Assembly (NCBI GenBank): GCA_963788225.1
Contig: CAWBGI010000003.1
Coordinates: forward strand, 620,001-684,000
Length of the DNA: 64,000 nucleotides
Direction of reading: 5' to 3'
Source of the DNA: Sulfotelmatobacter sp963788225
GTDB lineage: Bacteria; Acidobacteriota; Terriglobia; Terriglobales; Acidobacteriaceae
A program made the position numbers and the translations under genes. Positions 42,024 through 48,840 of the stretch are shown here, piece by piece; the first letter of the stretch is position 1, and every line of letters starts with the position of its first letter. The notes under the pieces are model-generated. The model ran no database searches, was not told the origin of the DNA, and saw only the letters and a list, made by a program, of their open reading frames with translations.

Positions 42024-43592
42024 TTACGCCGAACGCTGCCGGCGGGTGTCTCCAGGCTCCAGTATCCTTTCCGGGCGTTTTCGGAACACGACTTTCACTC
42101 CCTCGCGCCAGCGCTCGTCGATCCCCACAAATTCCCATTCAATCTCCGGCGAGATGTAGCGCAGAAGCGTGTCTGTGGAAGGATGTACGTGCAGCGCCGG
42201 AGCCACCAGAAAGAGCAGCGGCTTCTCTGCCGACAACTCGCGTCCCTGGAAATATCCAAAGCGAGGGAATTCGCCGCGGGCGTGATGCCACTCCACGCGC
42301 GACCAATAATCCAGCCCTTGCAGCGGCAGATGGATGTCTTCGTCGGCCTTCAGTTCCACCACCGCCAGTCGTCCCGCATGCGTGGTGGTGAGTACATCGA
42401 TCATGGCCCGGTCGCAAGCGGAGAACGCCGGAACCTGCGAATACAGGCACGAAGGCTCCAGTCGCCCATCGATCCCACTTATGTCGCCGACCACAAGAGA
42501 CTCCAGCCATCTCTCCGGACGCAGCCGCCACACCGGATGCTGACGCGGACCATAGGGATGGCGGTTGTCGCGCAAACAGTGAGCCAGTTCTGTGAATTCG
42601 GCTTCGTTGTTCGTCTCTAGAACGCGTTCTTCCGCGCCGACGCCAAACACAATTTCCTCAGCACTGTGAAACGATCCCGGGACGCACCCTAATCGCGCGC
42701 GCGCAAACTCCAGCCCACGCCAGCGGAAAGCAATCTCCGCCGCCGAGAGCACAGCGACTTCACAGTTGGGCAGAATCTGTTGAACTTTAGCAATTGATTC
42801 CTGGAAGCGCTCACGAGCCGCGTCTTCATCGGTGGCATGTACGAGCCGAGTCGCCACATTGCCGCGGTCGGCGCAGTCGACTTCCACGAGCGCGTCATGC
42901 CGTTCGTCCAACTCAAACAGCGACCATTTGGCGGCATCGCGGTTAAGGTTGGCCATCCGCTCTCGCACCAGTGCGGAAGATCCTGCCGGAACGAACATCT
43001 TCAGACCTTCCACCAGAACGTTCGCTATCTGCGCGCGTCGGCAAACATCGAGCCACAGAATTCCGAAGGTGAGCGCGGCATCAATCGAGGACTGTGTCTC
43101 CTGTGCATTCACCCCAAGCAAAGCAAACGCCGATCGCCCCTGCCGCATCAAGCCTCGTGTATAGACCGGCCCAAAGGATTTCTCCAGATCTATGCCCGTC
43201 GTCAGCTTTACGATCTTGAGATCGGGAAAGTGCCGGTCCAGTGTTCGTCGCAGCTTTTGCTCGTACGCCGCGCGGGCCATGCGTCGCGCCGTAGGAGAGC
43301 GGCGGTCGCGCTCGCGGCAGATCTCCAGTCTCGACGGCCGCGCCTGGCCCAGCTTCTGCACAGCCAGCCGCAGCGTGCCGTTCTTCACCTCCGCCTCCAG
43401 CACGCGCCGCACGGCGTTCCGCTCCGCCGACCACAGATGCAACAGGCACCGGTTGTACTCGCCTGAAATAGAATACTTGGATTGCGCTAGGTCGAAAGCG
43501 ACTGTGCCGTTCTCCAACACAACCGCCCCGGCGGCTTCGCTCAGAAAGTCCTGCACGGTACGGGTCAATGCTTGCGGTGTCACAGTCGGCAT
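42024..43592 (-). CDS. Putative PD-(D/E)XK-like nuclease of unknown role
   Basis: 522 residues, soluble, no signal. Near residues 385-425 the sequence CDRAMIDVLTTTHAGRLAVVELKADEDIHLPLQGLDYW has the form of a PD-(D/E)XK site: Asp in MIDVL, then ELK, then a Gln/Tyr-containing helix. An Arg-rich segment at about 85-120 (RPSRLEICRERDRRSPTARRMAR) could bind nucleic acid. A central region (ERMANLNRDAAKWSLFELDERHDALVEVD) is not recognised. The neighbours (sedolisin, tldD) give no hint. It could also be a structural protein with a degenerate nuclease fold. Confidence 0.6.
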   Translation of the reverse strand: MPTVTPQALTRTVQDFLSEAAGAVVLENGTVAFDLAQSKYSISGEYNRCLLHLWSAERNAVRRVLEAEVKNGTLRLAVQKLGQARPSRLEICRERDRRSPTARRMARAAYEQKLRRTLDRHFPDLKIVKLTTGIDLEKSFGPVYTRGLMRQGRSAFALLGVNAQETQSSIDAALTFGILWLDVCRRAQIANVLVEGLKMFVPAGSSALVRERMANLNRDAAKWSLFELDERHDALVEVDCADRGNVATRLVHATDEDAARERFQESIAKVQQILPNCEVAVLSAAEIAFRWRGLEFARARLGCVPGSFHSAEEIVFGVGAEERVLETNNEAEFTELAHCLRDNRHPYGPRQHPVWRLRPERWLESLVVGDISGIDGRLEPSCLYSQVPAFSACDRAMIDVLTTTHAGRLAVVELKADEDIHLPLQGLDYWSRVEWHHARGEFPRFGYFQGRELSAEKPLLFLVAPALHVHPSTDTLLRYISPEIEWEFVGIDERWREGVKVVFRKRPERILEPGDTRRQRSA

Positions 43593-43708
43593 GGAAGTCT
43601 CCGCTGCGTATTCTCTGCTCGTCGGCGCCTCGCTGTCTGTGACATGTGACCATCGTTATACTCAGCCTGTGGATGTTTCGCCGACCCGCCTCCGTGCCGT
43701 GTGGGATA

Positions 43709-45250
43709 ATGAAGCAATCCGCCCAACTGAGTCAGCCTGCGGCCCGGCGGCATCTAATTTTTGTGAGCAAAAGTTTGAATAATCAACCTCTTCTGGACAA
43801 AGACAAGCAGCGCTTTTTCTTCGAACATTACGGCGTCACCCAGAACGATCTCGAACGTTACCTCTCCGCCGCGCTTTCTGCCGGCGGAGACTATGCTGAC
43901 CTTTATTTTGAATATCTCTCGTCTACCTCGCTGTCGGTGGATGAGTCCATGGTGAAGTCGGCCTCGCAAGGCATTTCTGCCGGCTGTGGCGTACGTGTGG
44001 TTTCCGGCGAGCGCACCGGCTATGCCTATACGGACGATCTATCAGCCAGTCGCATCTTGCACGCCGCCCGCACCGCGGCGCTGATTGCCAGCGCTCCGGC
44101 GAAAACTCCGGTCGCTGGCTTCCAGCAGACGGCGGCTCGCAGCCTGTATCCGGTGACTCTGCCCTCGGTCGATGCCGAGATCACAGCCAAGGTTGAACTG
44201 GTGATGCGCGCCGATAAAGCTGCGCGTGCCTACGATCCTCGCATACAGGAAGTTCGCGCCAGCTACGCCGATGAGTTGCGAAATATTTTGGTCGTCGCTT
44301 CCGACGGAACCTTTGCCGAAGATTCCCAGCCGCTGGCCCGCATGAACGTGTCTTGCATCGCTAAGACCGAAAACAATTCCGCGCGCGGCGGTTCCGGCGG
44401 CGGTGGACGCGTTGCCCTCGATTTCTTCTTTGGCGATAAGAATCCCGAGTACTTCGCCAAGGAAGCCGCGCGGCAGGCGATTCTTCAGCTCGATGCGCGC
44501 GAAGCTCCTGCAGGCGAGATGGAAGTTGTTCTTGGCCCCGGATGGCCCGGCGTGCTGCTGCACGAAGCCGTCGGTCACGGCTTGGAAGCTGATTTCAATC
44601 GCAAGAAGACCTCCGCCTTTGCCGGCCTGATCGGCAAACGAGTGGCCAGCGAGGGCTGCACCGTCATCGACAACGGAACCATGCCGTGGCGCCGAGGGTC
44701 TTTAAATGTGGACGACGAGGGCGAGCCCACGCAAGAAACCGTGCTGATCGAAAAAGGAATTCTGAAGGGCTACCTGAGCGACAAGCTCTCCGCGCGGTTG
44801 ATGGGCATCGCCGATACCGGCAACGGACGCCGCGAGAGCTACGAACACATCCCCATGCCGCGCATGACGAACACCTACATGCTGGCGGGCCAGGATAATC
44901 CGGAAGATATTATCCGCTCGGTGAAGCGCGGCATATATGCCGTCAACTTCGGCGGAGGCCAGGTAGACATCACCAACGGCAAATTTGTGTTCGGCGCATC
45001 GGAAGCCTACATGATCGAAGACGGCCAGATCACCGCGCCCATCAAAGGCGCAACGCTGATCGGCAACGGCCCGGACGTTCTGACCCGCGTCTCGATGGTG
45101 GGCAACGATTTGAAACTCGACGAAGGCGTCGGGACGTGCGGCAAGGATGGGCAGGCCGTTCCGGTAGGCGTGGGTATTCCGACCATCAAGATCGATCGGC
45201 TGACTGTCGGCGGGACTGCGAAGAAAGATCCCGGCGGGTTCATGCAGTAA
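43709..45250 (+). CDS. tldD: TldD metallopeptidase
   Basis: 513 residues from ATG 43709; a GTG at 43763 is an alternative. It has the TldD zinc site HEAVGH (in VLLHEAVGHGLEADF), with GSLNVDDEGEPTQ and the C-terminal GVGIPTIKIDRLTVGG. TldD and TldE form a heterodimeric zinc protease that trims modified peptides (microcin B17, CcdA). tldE follows after 109 bases that contain an inverted repeat, so the pair is an operon. Confidence 0.93.
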   Translation: MKQSAQLSQPAARRHLIFVSKSLNNQPLLDKDKQRFFFEHYGVTQNDLERYLSAALSAGGDYADLYFEYLSSTSLSVDESMVKSASQGISAGCGVRVVSGERTGYAYTDDLSASRILHAARTAALIASAPAKTPVAGFQQTAARSLYPVTLPSVDAEITAKVELVMRADKAARAYDPRIQEVRASYADELRNILVVASDGTFAEDSQPLARMNVSCIAKTENNSARGGSGGGGRVALDFFFGDKNPEYFAKEAARQAILQLDAREAPAGEMEVVLGPGWPGVLLHEAVGHGLEADFNRKKTSAFAGLIGKRVASEGCTVIDNGTMPWRRGSLNVDDEGEPTQETVLIEKGILKGYLSDKLSARLMGIADTGNGRRESYEHIPMPRMTNTYMLAGQDNPEDIIRSVKRGIYAVNFGGGQVDITNGKFVFGASEAYMIEDGQITAPIKGATLIGNGPDVLTRVSMVGNDLKLDEGVGTCGKDGQAVPVGVGIPTIKIDRLTVGGTAKKDPGGFMQ

Positions 45251-45262
45251 ACTGCTTTTTCA

Positions 45263-45346
45263 CCACAGAGGCACAGAGACACAGAGAAATTCTTATCTAG
45301 GTTTTTCTAATTTTTGCTTTTCTCTGTGACTCTGTGCCTCTGTGTT
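45263..45346. repeat. Inverted repeat of CACAGAG words between tldD and tldE
   Basis: Left arm 45263-45289 and right arm 45318-45346 consist of ACAGAGGCACAGAG-type words in inverted order around a T-rich loop of about 28 bases. Confidence 0.85.
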
Positions 45347-45359
45347 AAAGAAATTTCTT

Positions 45360-46748
45360 ATGCCTTCTGCTCAACTAGAAACTCGAAACCCGAAACTAGA
45401 AACCGACCTCCGCGATTTCGCCCAGGACATCGTCCGCCGCGCCATGAACGGCGGCGCAACCGCTGCCGAATGCGTAGTGCGCGAAGGCGACGAATTTTCC
45501 ACGCTGGTCCGCCTAGGGCAGGTCGAAACCCTCAAAGAATCTGGATCGAGGTCGATCGGCGTGCGCGTCTTCAACGGCCAGCGTGCAGCCAGCACCTACT
45601 CGAGCGATTTCTCCCGCGAAAGCCTCGACCGCATGGTGAAGTCCGCATTGGAGCTTTCGAAGATCACGTCAGAAGATCCATTCGGAGGAATTCCCGATCC
45701 CTCGCAGCTGGGCCAGCTTACCGGAGATCTCGATCTCTATCACGAAGACGTTTATTCTCTGCCCGGTCCCGACCGCATCGACTACGCCCGCCGCGCCGAA
45801 AAAGCCGCGCTCGATTTCGACCCGCGCATCAAGAATTCCGAAGGCGGATCGTTCGACGCCGCCACCGGCCATAAAGTTCTCGCCAACTCGCACGGCTTCG
45901 TCGGCGAATACCGCCGGTCGTACTGTTCAGTCTCAGCCGTTCCCATTGCGCAAACCGAAGCGGGCGCCATGCAGCGCGATTATTGGTACTCGGTGGCGCG
46001 CACGCTGAGCAAACTTGAGTCCCCAGAGCAGGTCGGAAAGGTTGCGGCCGAGCGGACCCTGCGCCGATTGGGCGCGCGGAAAGCGAAAACCGCGCAAGTG
46101 CCGATCATCTTCGATCCCATGGTCGCCACCTCTATCCTGGAACATATTTTCGAAGGCGTGAACGGCGACTCGGTGTACCGCGGAGCCTCGTTTCTAGCGG
46201 GCAAGCTGGGACAGAAAATCGCAGGCGCCAACGTCACCATCATCGACGACGGCACCATGGTTGGCGGCTTCGGAACCAGCCCGTTTGACGGTGAGGGGGT
46301 GCCCACACGCCGCACGGTAGTCATCGAGAATGGCGTGCTCAACTCTTATCTGCTGAATACCTACACCGCGAAAAAGCTGGGGCTCAAGACCACCGCAAAC
46401 GCTTCTCGCGGATTGGCGGGCACGCCTGGCATAGGCCCCGGTAACTATTTTCTGCAGCCCGGAAGCCGCACGCCGAAGCAGATGATTTCTGAAATCAAGG
46501 AAGGTCTCTACGTGACCGAATTCCTCGGGCACGGCGCGAACCTGGTGACGGGCGACTATTCCCGCGGCGCATCGGGACTTTGGATCTCGGGCGGAGAATT
46601 CGCGTATCCCGTCGAAGAAATCACCGTGGCGGGAAACCTGAAAGAAATGTTCTTCAACATTTCGGAGATTGCAAGCGATCTTGAGTTCCGGGGATCGGTG
46701 GCTTCTCCCACGCTGCGTATTGACGGCCTGACCGTCGGCGGCGAATAA
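45360..46748 (+). CDS. tldE: TldE/PmbA, metal-free partner of TldD
   Basis: 462 residues from ATG 45360. The TldD/PmbA fold is clear (ECVVREGDEFSTLVR, GSRSIGVRVFNGQRA, DDGTMVGGFGTSPFDGEG, FLGHGANLVTGDYSRGASGLWI), but there is no HExxxH, as expected for TldE. Residues 5-15 (QLETRNPKLET) are encoded by a repeat-like stretch GAAACTCGAAACCCGAAACT (45379-45398), so the N-terminus may be a recent addition. It is paired with tldD. Confidence 0.92.
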   Translation: MPSAQLETRNPKLETDLRDFAQDIVRRAMNGGATAAECVVREGDEFSTLVRLGQVETLKESGSRSIGVRVFNGQRAASTYSSDFSRESLDRMVKSALELSKITSEDPFGGIPDPSQLGQLTGDLDLYHEDVYSLPGPDRIDYARRAEKAALDFDPRIKNSEGGSFDAATGHKVLANSHGFVGEYRRSYCSVSAVPIAQTEAGAMQRDYWYSVARTLSKLESPEQVGKVAAERTLRRLGARKAKTAQVPIIFDPMVATSILEHIFEGVNGDSVYRGASFLAGKLGQKIAGANVTIIDDGTMVGGFGTSPFDGEGVPTRRTVVIENGVLNSYLLNTYTAKKLGLKTTANASRGLAGTPGIGPGNYFLQPGSRTPKQMISEIKEGLYVTEFLGHGANLVTGDYSRGASGLWISGGEFAYPVEEITVAGNLKEMFFNISEIASDLEFRGSVASPTLRIDGLTVGGE

Positions 46749-46758
46749 TCTGCTCGCC

Positions 46759-47124
46759 ATGAAATTCGCAAAGATCGTTTTTGGGATCGCTGCTATCTGG
46801 GGCGTGTTAGTGCTCACACCGCTGTATTTCATCTTCGATATGATCGGTCGCAACGATCCGCCGCCGGTCACCCATCCCGCGTTTTATTACGGATTCGCCG
46901 GTGTAGGGCTCGCGTTCCAGTTCGTATTCATCGTGATTGCAAGGGACCCGGTTCGTCTTCGTCCAATGATGATTCCCTCCGTGCTCGAGAAATTTGGCTA
47001 TGGAGCGACCCTGCTTGTGCTCTATCTGCAGAATCGCCTGCACGTGCAGGATCTGGCGCTGGGCGGCGTCGATGCGTTGTTCGGCGTGCTATTCCTGGTC
47101 GCATTCTTCAAGACCAGCAGCTAG
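46759..47124 (+). CDS. Small four-helix membrane protein
   Basis: 121 residues with hydrophobic segments at about 5-27, 43-62, 75-90 and 98-117 (IVFGIAAIWGVLVLTPLYFIF at the N-terminus). A conserved-looking RNDPPPVTHPAFYYGF follows segment 1. No family recognised. It starts 10 bases after tldE, so it is probably co-transcribed. Confidence 0.7.
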   Translation: MKFAKIVFGIAAIWGVLVLTPLYFIFDMIGRNDPPPVTHPAFYYGFAGVGLAFQFVFIVIARDPVRLRPMMIPSVLEKFGYGATLLVLYLQNRLHVQDLALGGVDALFGVLFLVAFFKTSS

Positions 47125-47204
47125 CGGATCCGCACCACTCTGGCTCATCGATGCCCAGAGCGAACCTTCCCAACAACTCCATGTTGGTATGCGATACTGA
47201 ACCC

Positions 47205-47600
47205 ATGCAGTCCCCGATTCAGGCGCCCACTGCGGCCACAGACCCAAAGTCAGTGAAGGTCAACCTCACCGCAGGCACGGGTGTCGACATCGAATGGGCG
47301 GACGGCCACGTATCTCACTTCAGTTTTGTTTACCTCCGCAACGCCTGCCCGTGCGCCATGTGCAACGAAGAACGCGACAAGGCTGGACGCAAGTTCGGCG
47401 AACCGCCCAAACCCGCTCCCGGTGCACTCCCCATGTTCAAACCGGCCGCCAAACCGCTCTCGGCGGAAGGCATGGGCAAATATGCCATCCGGTTCAAGTG
47501 GAACGATGACCACGACCTCGGCATTTATTCGTGGAAGTTCCTGCGCGAAGTCTGCCCCTGCGAAGAATGCAAGGTGGCGCGAGCGGGAACCGGGGCGTAA
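47205..47600 (+). CDS. DUF971 family protein
   Basis: 131 residues from ATG 47205 (47181 also possible; neither has a good ribosome site). It has the DUF971 pattern: SVKVNLTAGTGVDIEWADGHVSHFSFVYLRNACPCAMC, a middle linker, and a second half YAIRFKWNDDHDLGIYSWKFLREVCPCEEC. The paired Cys motifs CPCAMC and CPCEEC could hold zinc or an Fe-S cluster. DUF971 domains occur with Mrp/ApbC Fe-S carriers and gamma-butyrobetaine hydroxylases. Function unknown. Confidence 0.82.
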   Translation: MQSPIQAPTAATDPKSVKVNLTAGTGVDIEWADGHVSHFSFVYLRNACPCAMCNEERDKAGRKFGEPPKPAPGALPMFKPAAKPLSAEGMGKYAIRFKWNDDHDLGIYSWKFLREVCPCEECKVARAGTGA

Positions 47601-47614
47601 GGGCCGGGAGCGCG

Positions 47615-48460
47615 ATGGAAGAGGGGAAATTCAGCAGAACGGCGCAGCGGGTTGCGATTCGCCGGGCCGCGCACCAGCTTCTTGACCGGCCCAGGGTGCT
47701 GGATGATCCTCTGGCACTGCGCATCATTGGTTCGGCAGCCGAGCAAGAACTTCGATCAAATCCGAAGGAGCATCACGCTTTCTCCCGCGCATTCCGCGCA
47801 TTCATGGCGGCGCGCAGCCGCCATGCCGAGGACGAACTGGCCAGTGCCGTGGCGCACGGCGTCACTCAATATGTTGTTCTTGGCGCCGGGCTCGACACCT
47901 TCGCCTACCGCAACCCTCACGCGGACCTGCGCGTGTTTGAGGTGGATCATCCTGACACGCAAGAGTGGAAGCGTGAGCAATTGCAAACTGCTGGCATTGC
48001 GATCCCGCCATCATTGACCTTCGTTTCTATCGACTTCGAACACAAAACACTTACAGAAGGGCTTGCGCAGTCTGGATTCAAAGCAAGTGGAGCGGCCTTT
48101 TTCTCGTGGCTGGGCGTAACGCCTTACCTGACGCACGAGGCCTGCATGACCACTCTGAGCTTCATTGCAAGACTGCCCGCCGGCAGCGGCGTGGTATTTG
48201 ATTTTGCGGTCGACCCGACGCTGCTCAATCCGGGGCAGAGACAGTCGCTCGACGCGCTCTCCAGACGCGTCGCCGGGTACGGAGAACCGATGCAACTATT
48301 CTTCGACCCCAAAAAACTGCAAGACGAATTGAAGACTCTGGGATTTCACCGCACCGAGTTTCTACAGGGCAAGGAACTCAACGCGCGCTACTTCAAAGAT
48401 CGCAATGATGGCCTGCTGGTGCGCGGCAGCATTGGACATCTGATGGCGGCATGGGTGTAA
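47615..48460 (+). CDS. Class I SAM-dependent methyltransferase (LCMT/TIGR00027-like)
   Basis: 281 residues from ATG 47615 with GGGAG just upstream. Family features: RTAQRVAIRRAAHQLLDRPRVLDDPLA near the start, the SAM site YVVLGAGLDTFAYR, the acidic FEVDHPDTQEWKR, and FFSWLGVTPYLT in the middle. These belong to the leucine carboxyl methyltransferase-like group found in secondary metabolism and in Acidobacteria and Mycobacteria. The substrate is unknown. It follows DUF971 by 14 bases. Confidence 0.87.
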   Translation: MEEGKFSRTAQRVAIRRAAHQLLDRPRVLDDPLALRIIGSAAEQELRSNPKEHHAFSRAFRAFMAARSRHAEDELASAVAHGVTQYVVLGAGLDTFAYRNPHADLRVFEVDHPDTQEWKREQLQTAGIAIPPSLTFVSIDFEHKTLTEGLAQSGFKASGAAFFSWLGVTPYLTHEACMTTLSFIARLPAGSGVVFDFAVDPTLLNPGQRQSLDALSRRVAGYGEPMQLFFDPKKLQDELKTLGFHRTEFLQGKELNARYFKDRNDGLLVRGSIGHLMAAWV

Positions 48461-48463
48461 GCT

Positions 48464-48494
48464 ACAAAAAACGAAAGCCCCGATTTCTCGGGGC
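48464..48494 (-). terminator. Terminator for a minus-strand transcript
   Basis: Stem GCCCCGA/TCGGGGC (48477-48494), followed on the minus strand by TTTCGTTTTTTG. It would end a transcript that comes from the tRNA-like region. Confidence 0.7.
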
Positions 48495-48511
48495 ATCAGA
48501 TCTGGGCACCT

Positions 48512-48526
48512 ACAGCACCCTGCGAC
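48512..48526. repeat. 15-bp inverted copy of the tRNA-like anticodon region
   Basis: ACAGCACCCTGCGAC on the plus strand; its exact reverse complement is at 48655-48669 inside the tRNA-like sequence. Confidence 0.85.
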
Positions 48527-48627
48527 GATTTCAGTATAGGCCACCCAAGTCTGCAGTCAAGTTACTTTTGTAGGGAAGCTATCCCTGCTTCGCTCCCCAC
48601 AGAACCCGCGCCCGGAAAACCAGAGCG

Positions 48628-48691
48628 TGGACCCGACGGGATTCGAACCCTACTGTCGCAGGGTGCTGTGTTGCCGTTACACGACGGGCCC
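48628..48691 (-). tRNA. tRNA-like sequence, shortened and probably degenerate (Gln-like)
   Basis: On the minus strand: acceptor GGGCCCG pairs with CGGGTCC, with A as discriminator; a D arm GTGT/ACAC encloses AACGGCA; a T loop GGGTTCGAATCCC is intact. But only 19 bases lie between D arm and T loop where about 27 are needed, so no normal anticodon stem plus variable loop can form, and the outer T stem pairs are mismatched. Total 64 bases. The D arm and acceptor style recall tRNA-Gln. CCA is not encoded. A terminator follows 130 bases downstream. It is either a decayed tRNA or a tRNA-like RNA with another role. Confidence 0.45.
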
Positions 48692-48840
48692 AGTCAAGGA
48701 GTCTAACCGCAAGGCGCGGCAATGATCACAGTCGCGCCGCGATATCTAGACGATCACGTGCCAAAAGGGGAAAGAACGCGGGAGATTACTCCCAGGTGAT
48801 CCTGTAAAATCAAATTATCGGCTCCGGAGCCACTTCCGCA

